A DNA stretch of 41,596 nucleotides. It comes from Eubacteriales bacterium. GTDB lineage: Bacteria > Bacillota > Clostridia > Oscillospirales > Oscillospiraceae. Both the position numbers and the translations under genes were made by a program. Location of the stretch: positions 1 through 41,596 of the forward strand of contig JAUMWI010000010.1 of assembly GCA_030529725.1 (NCBI GenBank). The letters run 5' to 3'. Below the pieces are notes generated by a model. The model made no database searches. It saw only the letters and a list, made by a program, of their open reading frames with translations, and was not told where the DNA came from. Shown in pieces: positions 13,631 to 21,429 of the stretch; position 1 is the stretch's first letter; each line of letters starts with the position of its first letter.

Positions 13631-15415
13631 TTACATTGTGGTGTCATCGTCGAACTCAACGAGAGTAGGATCCACCGGCTCAGCCTTCATGACCGTGCGC
13701 ATATACTCGTTGACCTTGCCGCGCATGGTCTTGCGGGAGACAGTACGCGGATCCATCAGATCGTGCTCGATCCAGATCATGTGGTAACCCTTCTGGCGTG
13801 CCTGTTCATCGAGGATACCCTGCAGCGTTGCCATGTTTTTGCAGGCGACGTTCTGATACATGATGATCAGGTCGATATTCCAGATCTCGCACTGGCGCCA
13901 CAGTTCGTTGACGACATTGTGGTAGCCGCCGTTGGTGTGCCGACGCATAACCATGCGTTCGTACAGACGGGCAAGATCCTCCAGTGCCTTTTCCTTATCC
14001 TCAGTCTCAAGCGGACGGGTAAAGTTGAGGCTCTCCATCTCAACGAGAATGTCAACGCCCCAGCAGTTGGCGATCCAGTTGGAGAAGTTGGCGTAGTAGT
14101 GTGCCGGGCAGGACCAGACGATGCCGCGGTACTTCATCTTGTTGCGCCAGGGCTCCTCCCTGTTCTCGTATGCCTTGAGCATGATCTTATTGACCTTTTC
14201 AAAGGTCTTGGGAACACGCGGATCAATGCCGCCGTCCATCTCGTAATTCCACTTGCGGAACAGCTCGTAGGCCGGACCGATCAGCTGCGGATACCGGGTC
14301 TGATTGACCTCCCACTTCTGCAGCTCGTAGCCGGTCTCACGGTTAAAGCGTTTCATCGCTGTGAAGTAGGCATCCCAGCTCCACTTCGCGCCGGTCTGCT
14401 CCTCAATGAACTTGATGCAGTGCTTGATGTCCTCTGCCGCAAAGGGGATCGTCTCCTCATACTCATAGCGGACCGGGAAGGTCAGGTGGAATACGGGAAG
14501 ATCCGGGAAACGACGGGACATATACTCACTTGCCATGGTCGAGCCGTCGCACGGCATGGAGGACGAGATAAAGCACGCGCCCATATGGGGCAGAGCATCC
14601 GTTACCAGAGCACCGCACTCAGAGGACGGGACCGGGCAGGTATCGGCAGGCAGACCGAAGGACTCCACCGCGTCAATATAGGGCACACAGGTGAGCTGGT
14701 CGATCTCGGAAACCAGAAATACCGGGAAGAGCTGGTACGGGACGCCGACGAGATCGGGGAAGCCCGCCATGATCTGTCCCATCGTCATCTCATCGAAGAG
14801 GACGACCTTCTTGTTGAGGCTGCGGCTGTTGCCGTTCTTCTCATCGCACTTTGCCAAAATGACCAGGTTTTCCGCAACATAGCGGAAAATATCGTAAATG
14901 AGCAGATGGGACATCTGCAGTGCCTTACCGCGCTGACCGAGCGTGTTCTTATCAAGGAATCCCACGCAGCACATATAGGACATCATCCAGCGATAGTGCA
15001 AAACGCTGTTGAGTGCCGGAACAAGATCCTTGCTGAAGGTGCCGAGCAGCATCCCCCACATGCGGCACCAATAGTAAAAGTCCATTGCGGTGGAGGACAC
15101 GCCGCGCCACTCGCGGCGCACCGTTGCCATCGAGCCGCTCTTATAAAGACGGCCGAGGTGCTTTTCGCCGTTGAGCAGCAGATCCTTGCGCTCCGCCGGC
15201 GTCATGGCGGCAATCGCCTTGTATTCATCGAGCACGCGGTTTTTGAAATCCTGTACATTCTTGAGCTGACGGCCCTTCCATGCGTTCCAGTCAGTCTCCC
15301 TGAACATATCAGCCGCGATCTCCACGACTTCTTTGAGATTCTCGCCCTGCGCTTTCCAGTCGATATTGTCTTTGTGACGCCAAATCTCGGGATTGGGGAA
15401 CTTCTGCTTTGCCAT
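13631..15415 (-). CDS. 2-Hydroxyacyl-CoA dehydratase family, large subunit (cluster 2)
   Basis: A 594-residue paralogue of the protein at 7740-9413. Shared cysteines are C260 (ADTCP), C289 (SMPCDGS), C436 (VWSCP), C451 (NCWG) and C525 (VACKNM), followed by the same C-terminal pattern (AEPVDPTLVEFDDD). The N-terminal part is diverged and, as in the paralogue, gives a subunit clearly longer than known HgdA/FldB/BcrB proteins. The ATG overlaps the small-subunit stop by one base (TAATG), implying coupled synthesis of the two subunits. The activator gene follows. Substrate unknown: the operon carries a CooC-type ATPase and an ACS-like protein instead of the usual CoA-transferase and dehydrogenase. 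Confidence 0.8.
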   Translation of the reverse strand: MAKQKFPNPEIWRHKDNIDWKAQGENLKEVVEIAADMFRETDWNAWKGRQLKNVQDFKNRVLDEYKAIAAMTPAERKDLLLNGEKHLGRLYKSGSMATVRREWRGVSSTAMDFYYWCRMWGMLLGTFSKDLVPALNSVLHYRWMMSYMCCVGFLDKNTLGQRGKALQMSHLLIYDIFRYVAENLVILAKCDEKNGNSRSLNKKVVLFDEMTMGQIMAGFPDLVGVPYQLFPVFLVSEIDQLTCVPYIDAVESFGLPADTCPVPSSECGALVTDALPHMGACFISSSMPCDGSTMASEYMSRRFPDLPVFHLTFPVRYEYEETIPFAAEDIKHCIKFIEEQTGAKWSWDAYFTAMKRFNRETGYELQKWEVNQTRYPQLIGPAYELFRKWNYEMDGGIDPRVPKTFEKVNKIMLKAYENREEPWRNKMKYRGIVWSCPAHYYANFSNWIANCWGVDILVEMESLNFTRPLETEDKEKALEDLARLYERMVMRRHTNGGYHNVVNELWRQCEIWNIDLIIMYQNVACKNMATLQGILDEQARQKGYHMIWIEHDLMDPRTVSRKTMRGKVNEYMRTVMKAEPVDPTLVEFDDDTTM

Positions 15416-16611
15416 TACTTCTTCCCTCCCTCTTTCTGGATCCGTTTGATCTCAAGCGATTCTACAAATGCCTGGAACCGGGTGCGGAGCTGACCGGAGG
15501 ATCGCGCGTTGTACGGGCGGTCGATCGACAGCACCGGCCAGCCCATATCCACATTCATGATATGGCTGACAAGCGCACGCTCAAAGCCCCAATAGTCGCA
15601 GAACTTCATCTGTTCATAAATGATGCCATCGGCATTGTATTCGCGGGCAAGGCGATCCGCCGTCTCGCGGCGCTGAGCGACCTTGTCGTCGGCTATGTAG
15701 CGTGCGCACTGGGAAACCGTCATGTAGTGGCGGCAGATCTGCGTGAGTGCGTCCTCTTCATCGTTGAGCTCAAGCACCTCGCGTCCGGGCGTGGAGCCGA
15801 AGCAGTAACGGTCGGAGACCACAAACGCGCCGGTCTCTTCAATCATCTTCGTCAGACTCGGATCGTCGATCTCGCTGCCGACAATGGCAACGCGGGCACG
15901 ATACCACGGCTTTTCATCGACCTTGCGCTTCTTGATCTCGGCAAGTGTCTCGCGCAGCTTCGGCAGGATCAAATACTTCGGGCAGCAGTAGGTGACCAGA
16001 TTGAGAACATGGAACTCGTAACCGGTAATGGGCGGATTATCGAGCTTACGCATCTCGCCGATCTCGGAAATAATACGGCAGACTTCATTGTGTTCCTCGA
16101 CCGCCTTGCGAATTGCGGCATCAGAGGTGTCGATGCCGTAGCTCTTTTCCATCACGTCAAGCAGACGAACGCGCATCTGATTAACGTACTGGCGAATGGT
16201 GTAATCCTCCACCTTGAACGGCATATCGGTATGCGTGACAAAGAAATTCGGTTTTTCGTTGAGCTTGAGAATTTCAAAGTGCTCATAAAATCGGTTCATC
16301 ATCGAGCAGGCATCCACACCGGCAAGACCGTCAAGGAAGTTGTAGCCGCCCTCCATACCGCGTTCAAGCAGGGCGCGGGCAAATTCGCAGGTGTAGTTCG
16401 ACATGTAGTATGTTGCCATGTCGATAGAGCCGGTCCTCGGTGCGCGAAGACGCACGGAGAAGCAGTTGCCTACGTTGAGCAGCACCTCGGGAATGTGGAA
16501 GCAGGTGTAGCCGATGGCGAGCTTCCCCTCCGCCTTGGCCTGCTGTACCAGTTCGTTGTTCGCTTCTTCGAGGAGTTGTTCAAAGTAGATCAGATGCTTG
16601 AGATCCTTCAA
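15415..16611 (-). CDS. 2-Hydroxyacyl-CoA dehydratase/benzoyl-CoA reductase family, small subunit (cluster 2)
   Basis: A 398-residue HgdB/BcrC-type protein closely similar to that at 6527-7738. Landmarks are GYTCFHIPEVLL (C37), VVSDRYCFGS (C270), NADGIIYEQMKFCDYW (C338) and SGQLRTRFQAFVESLE. I chose the TTG at 16611: AGAGGTG lies six bases upstream, and the resulting start MKDLKHLIYFE matches the ATG start MRDLKHLIYFE of the paralogue. An in-frame GTG at 16620 lies inside the ribosome site. Compared with cluster 1 it lacks several extra cysteines (those at 60, 106, 268, 274 and 369 there), which helps separate likely ligands from incidental cysteines. It is the second gene of the operon, 27 bases after the CooC-like gene. 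Confidence 0.85.
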   Translation of the reverse strand: MKDLKHLIYFEQLLEEANNELVQQAKAEGKLAIGYTCFHIPEVLLNVGNCFSVRLRAPRTGSIDMATYYMSNYTCEFARALLERGMEGGYNFLDGLAGVDACSMMNRFYEHFEILKLNEKPNFFVTHTDMPFKVEDYTIRQYVNQMRVRLLDVMEKSYGIDTSDAAIRKAVEEHNEVCRIISEIGEMRKLDNPPITGYEFHVLNLVTYCCPKYLILPKLRETLAEIKKRKVDEKPWYRARVAIVGSEIDDPSLTKMIEETGAFVVSDRYCFGSTPGREVLELNDEEDALTQICRHYMTVSQCARYIADDKVAQRRETADRLAREYNADGIIYEQMKFCDYWGFERALVSHIMNVDMGWPVLSIDRPYNARSSGQLRTRFQAFVESLEIKRIQKEGGKK

Positions 16612-16638
16612 ATGGTACACCTCTTTTCTCAGTTCTTC

Positions 16639-17388
16639 TTAAATCTTTATCTTTGAGAGCGCCTCTCGGGCTCCGTTGATAACATTGGAATCCTCCGGAA
16701 GTTCAAAAATACTCTTACCGGCAACGTCATTTTTCGCCTGATTGGAATCCGCACCGATCACGGCGAGCACGCTCGCCCCCGCAATCTCCGGATCGGTCAC
16801 AAGCTCCGGTCTTGTCGCGCGGTTGATGATCACGCCGACTTCGTCGTACATCACCAGCTCGTCCGCTACACTTTTGATCGTCGAGATGACCCGGTATCCC
16901 TTTCGGCTCTGATCCGTGATGAGCAGAAGATGCGTCACCTTTTCCATCACGCGGCGGTTGATCTGCTCGATCCCGGCCTCCCCGTCAATGACGACATAAT
17001 CAAAATCGCCTGCCAGCAGGGAGATAACCTCTTTCAAATAGCCGTTGACCGTACAATAACAGCCGGCAGTCTCCGGCCGTCCGATGGCAAGAAATGCAAA
17101 TCCCCGCGTTTCCATCATCGCGTCAAACAGGCGAAACCGCGCTTCACTCATCAGCTCGTCCGTCTGTGTCTTGGTGGCATCGTTGGCAAGAGACTTGCGG
17201 ATATCGTCAAGCGTTTCGGTGACTTCGATGCCGAGTGCCGTGGAAAGTCCCACCGCAGGGTCCGCGTCGATCGCAAGAATTTTTGCATCCGGGTGCTGCT
17301 CGACAAGCAGACGCAGAATCGCTGAAGAAACGGAAGTTTTTCCCACGCCGCCCTTTCCGGCAACCGCGATAATCTTTGCAGACGGCAT
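16639..17388 (-). CDS. CooC/AcsF-type nickel-insertion-like P-loop ATPase
   Basis: A 249-residue MinD/SIMIBI ATPase. Its deviant Walker A, GKGGVGKTS (11-19), carries the signature lysine, followed by IDADPAVGLSTALG (40-53). The CooC hallmark CxC is C110-Y-C112 in GRPETAGCYCTVN; in CooC1 this pair binds a metal at the dimer interface. Walker B (YVVIDGEAGIEQ) and the base-recognition region follow. Known members mature CO dehydrogenase or acetyl-CoA synthase with nickel. No such enzyme is in the window; instead this is the first gene of an operon with a dehydratase-type enzyme and an ACS-like fragment. A metal or cluster maturation role for one of those products is inferred. The start at 17388 follows GGAAGGGGG. 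Confidence 0.88.
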   Translation of the reverse strand: MPSAKIIAVAGKGGVGKTSVSSAILRLLVEQHPDAKILAIDADPAVGLSTALGIEVTETLDDIRKSLANDATKTQTDELMSEARFRLFDAMMETRGFAFLAIGRPETAGCYCTVNGYLKEVISLLAGDFDYVVIDGEAGIEQINRRVMEKVTHLLLITDQSRKGYRVISTIKSVADELVMYDEVGVIINRATRPELVTDPEIAGASVLAVIGADSNQAKNDVAGKSIFELPEDSNVINGAREALSKIKI

Positions 17389-17438
17389 GAATCAAAAACC
17401 CCCTTCCATTGCATTTTTACAGTTTGTTCATATTTTGA

Positions 17439-17467
17439 ATTGTATCATACGCTCTGTCAATTTACAA
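17439..17467 (-). promoter_or_regulatory. Probable promoter of the CooC/dehydratase operon
   Basis: On the minus strand, TTGTAA (17467-17462), a 17-base spacer and TACAAT (17444-17439), about 50 bases before the CooC-like ATG. Confidence 0.6.
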
Positions 17468-17498
17468 CAACATTTTCCCTTATTTTCCGATATTTTTG

Positions 17499-17527
17499 TT
17501 GATTCCTGACACGTTGCATGGTACACT
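17499..17527 (+). promoter_or_regulatory. Probable promoter of the flavoprotein gene
   Basis: TTGATT (17499-17504), a 17-base spacer and TACACT (17522-17527). It diverges from the CooC operon promoter about 30 bases away, so one regulator could act on both. Confidence 0.55.
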
Positions 17528-17600
17528 GAGCGTAGATATTTATGCGCATTTTTTGTGCGCCCCGAATTCATTTTTATCCTATCAGAAATGAGGTCAACCC

Positions 17601-19874
17601 ATGAAGACTGACGCATTGGTTCAACAGCTGATCGACAGCTACGGCAACTGGTTTGAAAGCAACTCCGGCAACTGTGCCGGTGGGGCTGCGCGTATGACGC
17701 AGGAGCTTTATCCGTATGATAAGCTTTTCTCCCCCATTCAGATCAACCGGCTGAAGGTAAAAAACCGTCTTGTCATGGCGCCGATGGGCAACTGCCAGAT
17801 GGCAGAGGAAACCGGACGTCCCAACGACAAAATGCTCCAGTATTTCTTCGCCCGCGCCGAGGGCGGCGTTGGTCTTCTGACCACCGGCCTGATCCCCATC
17901 AGCCATCACATTGACTCCTCCGTCACGGAAAAGGGTAACTTCTCCTACTTCCCCCGTATCGACGGCACACGCACAAACTTTATGGGCTGGCGTGATCTGG
18001 CGCAGGGCGTCCATGCCCGCGGAAGCCGCATTTTCATTCAGCTCACTCCCGGTCTCGGCCGTGTGGGTAATCCCCAGTGCCTGCTGACGAAGTACCAGCT
18101 GCCCGTCTCCGCCTCTTTCAACCCCAACTTCTACCTGCCCGATGTTCCCTGCCGTCCGCTCATTGACTTTGAGTGCGACAAGATCATTCGCAATGCCGGT
18201 CAGGCTGCCCTTGATGCAAAAGTCATGGGAATGGACGGCGTGTATCTGCACGGTCACGAGGGGTATCTCCTTGACCAGCTGACCTCCCCCGCATTTAACC
18301 ACCGCAAGGCAGGCAAGTACGCCGACTGGCAGCGCTTCGGCATCGACCTCATCAAGCAGATCCGCAAGCGCGTAGGCCCCTACTTCCCCATCATGTACCG
18401 CATTGACCTCTCTCTTGCCCTGAATGAAACCTATGGCAAGCGTATGGAGACGGTCAAGAGTCTCAAAGGCTTCCAGAACGGCCGCACCGTCGCCGATACG
18501 CTTAACTACATGGAAAACCTGGTCAAGGCAGGCGTCGATATGTTTGACGTTGACCTTGGCTGCTACGACAACTGGTGGCTGCCGCATCCGCCTGCCGGTA
18601 TGCCTGCCGGATGCTTCCTTGACGTTTCCAAGGTCGCCAAGGAGTATTTTGCCGCTCGCGGCGTGAAATCCAACGTCGGCGTGGAGGTGCCCATTGTTGC
18701 CGTCGGTAAGCTCGGCTATCCCGACCTTGCCGAAAAAGCACTGCGCGACGGCAAGTGCGATATGGTCATGCTCGGACGTCCTGTGCTTGCCGATCCCGAA
18801 TGGGCAAACAAGGCCTACGCCGGAAAGGTTTCCGACATTCGTCCGTGCATCGGCTGTCAGGAGGGCTGCGTCAATGAGTTTGTCGAGGGCGGCCATCCTC
18901 AGTGCGCCGTTAATCCGCGCACCGGCTTTGAAGATGTGATGCCCCGCGAATTCCCCAAGGCAGAAACCGTTAAGCGCATTGCTGTCGTTGGCGGCGGCAG
19001 CGCCGGCATGAACTTCGCCCTGGTTGCCGCCAAGCGCGGACACAAGGTTGAGCTTTTTGAAAAGTCCGATAAGCTCGGCGGCAAGCTCTGGCCTGCTTCC
19101 AAGCCCATGGTCAAGTTCGACATGATGAACTACACTCAGTGGCTCATTGCCCATGTGGAAAAGGCTGAAGGCGTAACGATCCATCTCAACACCGCTGTGG
19201 ATAATGAATTCCTCCGCAAAGAAGGCTTTGATGTCATCGTTTTCGCCAACGGTGCGCTCGGCGGCGGAAAGCTTCCTCCGATCAAGGGGATTGAGAGTGC
19301 CAAGGTCGTTGACGGTATTGACCTTCTCAACGATCCCGAAAAGCTCGGAGCTGCCAAAAATGTTGTGGTGATCGGCGGCGGCAGCGTCGGCATGGAGACC
19401 GCGTACTGGCTGGAGTATGAGCATAGCTGCAACGTCACGGTCATTGAGATGCTCCCGTACATGATGGACGGTTCCTGCACGGCAAATCGCGGCCACCTGC
19501 TGCACTATTTTGAGCGCAAGGGCGGCAAGCTCATCAACTGCTCCAAGGTGATCGGCTTTGGCTCCGACAACTCCGTTAAGATCGAGCGCAACATCTCCAA
19601 GGGCGTGCCTGATCCGTACTGCACCTGGACGCCGATCATTCCCAAGAACATTGAGAATCCGCTCGCACCCAAGATGGGCCCTGAGAGCCTGATTGAAAGC
19701 ATTCCCAGCGATCTTGTCGTCCTGTGCATGGGTCGTGCCGCTAATCAGGAGCCCTACTATAAAGCGGTTGAGGAGCATATTGCTCCCGAGATTTACAACA
19801 TCGGCGATAGCCTGCAGGCAGGCAACCTGCTCACCGGCAACCGTGCCGCATGGCATATTGCAGCAAAGATCTGA
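17601..19874 (+). CDS. Old-yellow-enzyme family Fe-S flavoprotein (enoate/dienoyl-CoA reductase-like)
   Basis: A 757-residue three-domain oxidoreductase. It has an FMN TIM barrel (about 38-400), with HGHEGYLLDQLTSP (217-230) and MVMLGRPVLADPEW. The [4Fe-4S] motif is C416-x2-C419-x3-C423-x11-C435. Next come an FAD site VVGGGSAGM (462-470) and an NAD(P)H site VVIGGGSVGM (589-598). This is the layout of 2,4-dienoyl-CoA reductase, FldZ cinnamate reductase and BaiCD/BaiH. It is about 100 residues longer than those, with an N-terminal extension of about 37 residues. GAGGT precedes the ATG. It diverges from the dehydratase/CooC operon; reduction of an alpha,beta-unsaturated acid or thioester made by the dehydratase is a sensible but unproven link. 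Substrate unknown. Confidence 0.88.
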   Translation: MKTDALVQQLIDSYGNWFESNSGNCAGGAARMTQELYPYDKLFSPIQINRLKVKNRLVMAPMGNCQMAEETGRPNDKMLQYFFARAEGGVGLLTTGLIPISHHIDSSVTEKGNFSYFPRIDGTRTNFMGWRDLAQGVHARGSRIFIQLTPGLGRVGNPQCLLTKYQLPVSASFNPNFYLPDVPCRPLIDFECDKIIRNAGQAALDAKVMGMDGVYLHGHEGYLLDQLTSPAFNHRKAGKYADWQRFGIDLIKQIRKRVGPYFPIMYRIDLSLALNETYGKRMETVKSLKGFQNGRTVADTLNYMENLVKAGVDMFDVDLGCYDNWWLPHPPAGMPAGCFLDVSKVAKEYFAARGVKSNVGVEVPIVAVGKLGYPDLAEKALRDGKCDMVMLGRPVLADPEWANKAYAGKVSDIRPCIGCQEGCVNEFVEGGHPQCAVNPRTGFEDVMPREFPKAETVKRIAVVGGGSAGMNFALVAAKRGHKVELFEKSDKLGGKLWPASKPMVKFDMMNYTQWLIAHVEKAEGVTIHLNTAVDNEFLRKEGFDVIVFANGALGGGKLPPIKGIESAKVVDGIDLLNDPEKLGAAKNVVVIGGGSVGMETAYWLEYEHSCNVTVIEMLPYMMDGSCTANRGHLLHYFERKGGKLINCSKVIGFGSDNSVKIERNISKGVPDPYCTWTPIIPKNIENPLAPKMGPESLIESIPSDLVVLCMGRAANQEPYYKAVEEHIAPEIYNIGDSLQAGNLLTGNRAAWHIAAKI

Positions 19875-19923
19875 TTGTGGGCTCCTGTCTCAAGGATTTG
19901 AAACGATCCAAAGATAGAAATTA

Positions 19924-19965
19924 TATCCGGGGTAGGTACATTTTTCGGTGTGCCTACCCCGGATA
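19924..19965 (+). terminator. Hairpin after the flavoprotein gene
   Basis: A 13-base-pair perfect stem (TATCCGGGGTAGG with CCTACCCCGGATA) with a 16-base loop. No T tract follows directly, so it is a 3'-end stabiliser or a weak terminator. The A/T-flanked palindrome at 19979-20013 may do the actual termination. Confidence 0.55.
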
Positions 19966-19978
19966 ATTATGGAAAAAG

Positions 19979-20207
19979 AAAAAATCGCACGCCGTGTGGC
20001 GTGCGATTTTTCAGCTTGTCGAAAAAAATTTTCGACAAGCTGAGCAAGTTTTGCAACTTTCAAAAAGTTGCAAAACTTATGATCAAAACCGCGAAAGACA
20101 CCCCTCCTGGGTTTCTTTCACACTATCTTCCTTCCCGAAATTATTATTTCCCTCTGTTTTTTGACAGTCCAAAAAAAATCGCACGCCGTGTGGCGTGCGA
20201 TTTTTCA
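19979..20207. repeat. Composite hairpin element flanked by 35-base identical palindromic repeats
   Basis: This fills most of the 348-base gene-free stretch 19875-20222. An identical 35-base palindromic unit (core GCACGCCGTGTGGCGTGC, with A and T flanks) occurs at 19979-20013 and 20173-20207. Between the copies are three more hairpins: 20012-20042 (14-base stem CAGCTTGTCGAAAA), 20046-20078 (15-base stem AAGTTTTGCAACTTT) and 20093-20119 (GAAAGACACCC with GGGTTTCTTTC, one mismatch). The segment 20101-20169 recurs at 1-69. No transposase gene or convincing reading frame is present. It may be a MITE-like or REP-like element. The second palindrome, 16 bases after the rplL stop, can also terminate rplJL. 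Confidence 0.85.
20174..20205. terminator. Terminator downstream of rplL (bidirectional)
   Basis: A5-TCGCACGCC, loop GTGT, then GGCGTGCGA-T5: a 14-base-pair stem with A/T flanks on both strands. Read on the minus strand it closes rplJ-rplL. It is one of the two 35-base repeat units. Confidence 0.8.
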
Positions 20208-20222
20208 ACGGAAAAAGTGAAA

Positions 20223-20597
20223 TTACTTGATTTCGACCTTTGCGCCGGCTTCTTCGAGCTGCTTCTTGAGCTCTTCAGCTTCGTCCTTGGAGATGCCTTC
20301 CTTGACAGCCTTGGGAGCGGACTCAACAAAGCCCTTAGCCTCAGCGAGACCCAGACCGGTGAGCTCACGGATGACCTTGATGACCTTGATCTTGGCAGCG
20401 GCATCGAAGCCAGCGAGAACGACGTCAAACTCGGTCTTCTCTTCGGCAGCGGCAGCACCGGCACCAGCAGCAGCGGGGGCAGCCATAGCAGCGGCGGAAA
20501 CGCCGAACTCTTCTTCGAGGGCGTGGACAAGCTCAGAGAGCTCGAGGACGGTAAGACCCTTGATTTCTTCGATCATAGCAGTAACTTTTTCGCTCAT
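20223..20597 (-). CDS. rplL: Ribosomal protein bL12 (L7/L12)
   Basis: A 124-residue stalk protein that recruits translation GTPases. The N-terminal dimerisation helix ([21 protein letters not shown]), an Ala-rich flexible hinge (about 36-52) and the conserved C-terminal domain ([32 protein letters not shown]) are all present. It follows rplJ after 57 bases with GGAGG before the ATG. The usual rpoB-rpoC pair does not follow; the element at 19979-20207 and a convergent gene lie downstream. Confidence 0.98.
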   Translation of the reverse strand: MSEKVTAMIEEIKGLTVLELSELVHALEEEFGVSAAAMAAPAAAGAGAAAAEEKTEFDVVLAGFDAAAKIKVIKVIRELTGLGLAEAKGFVESAPKAVKEGISKDEAEELKKQLEEAGAKVEIK

Positions 20598-20654
20598 TGT
20601 AATGATCCTCCTAATAAGAATATGTTTGTTTTTTGTTTGTGGATTGGGTGCAGA

Positions 20655-21179
20655 TTACTCTGCGGCAGGAGCTTCCTCGACGGGAGCACCCTGCTTCTCC
20701 GCGATCTGCTTGAGGACGCAAGCAAGACCAGAGATCGGTGCCAGCATGGTGCCGAGCACCTGAGCCTGCAGAACAGGCAGAGCCGGGATGGAAGCCAGGG
20801 CGTTGACAGTGGCCATGTCGATGACCTTGCCGTCCATAAAGCCGCCCTTGATCTCGAACTTACCGTTGAGCTTCTTGGCGAAGTCGGCGATAACACGGGC
20901 AGGAGCCACGGGATCGCTGGCGATGGCCAGAGAAGTGGTACCGTTCAGCTGATCGTCGAGCTCGCTCAGGCCGACGTTGTTGAAAGCAAAGCGGAGCAGA
21001 GTGTTCTTAACAACTGCGTACTCGATCTCGTTCTTACGGCACTCGGCACGAAGAGCAGTGTCTTCTGCGACGGTGATGCCCTTGTAATCAACGATAACGC
21101 CGGCAGCTGCACCCTGGAGCTTCTCGGTAAGAGAGGCCACGATCGCCTGCTTTTCAGACAGAACTTTTGCGTTAGGCAT
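20655..21179 (-). CDS. rplJ: Ribosomal protein uL10
   Basis: A 174-residue base of the L12 stalk. The start MPNAKVLSEKQAIVASL at 21179 has GGAGGTG at good spacing, whereas the frame extends 14 codons further without a ribosome site. The family stretch GVIVDYKGITVAEDTALRAECRKN is present, and the C-terminal Ala-rich helix binds bL12 dimers. Expression should be controlled by L10 itself through the leader at 21244-21362. Confidence 0.97.
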   Translation of the reverse strand: MPNAKVLSEKQAIVASLTEKLQGAAAGVIVDYKGITVAEDTALRAECRKNEIEYAVVKNTLLRFAFNNVGLSELDDQLNGTTSLAIASDPVAPARVIADFAKKLNGKFEIKGGFMDGKVIDMATVNALASIPALPVLQAQVLGTMLAPISGLACVLKQIAEKQGAPVEEAPAAE

Positions 21180-21243
21180 TCTTGATTTCACCTCCGTTGG
21201 ATTTGTGGTGCGCATCCGCACACCGGGGATTAAGAGGCGTTCT

Positions 21244-21362
21244 AAAAAAGGAAACCGTCCTTATGCGCAAGACATAAGGACGGTAAAGCAATCAATAAAT
21301 GTTTGCCATCCTCGGCAGGACTTACGAGGTTACCCTCACCTGCTGTCTTTGGAACGCTCCGT
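21244..21362 (-). promoter_or_regulatory. L10 leader RNA with terminator hairpin
   Basis: On the minus strand the conserved L10-binding core AAAGACAGCAGGTG appears at about 21352-21339, followed by GTCCTGCCGAGGATG (to about 21306). A hairpin then pairs CCGTCCTTATG with CATAAGGACGG (21255-21283), followed by TTTCCTTTTTT. This is the autoregulatory leader class in which L10(L12)4 binding favours attenuation. Confidence 0.92.
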
Positions 21363-21363
21363 T

Positions 21364-21391
21364 ATTATATCAAGCCCGGCAGAATTGTCAA
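21364..21391 (-). promoter_or_regulatory. Promoter of rplJ-rplL
   Basis: Perfect TTGACA (21391-21386) and perfect TATAAT (21369-21364) with a 16-base spacer, directly upstream of the L10 leader. Confidence 0.9.
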
Positions 21392-21429
21392 GCCTAATAT
21401 CGGGAAATTTTGCGGTTTTTTGCTGTTTT

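Noticed and set aside
13562..15493. 643-codon open frame on the plus strand opposite the dehydratase large subunit
   Set aside because: Antisense shadow; low-complexity His/Leu/Val-rich translation and no start signal.
17574..19856. 760-codon open frame on the minus strand opposite the flavoprotein gene
   Set aside because: Antisense to a clear three-domain oxidoreductase; no family features. Long antisense frames are common with this codon usage.
20093..20119. Short leader peptide from the AGGAGGGGTG on the reverse strand of the repeat
   Set aside because: The GTG is only one or two bases from the ribosome-site-like sequence, and the resulting 12-codon frame has no support.
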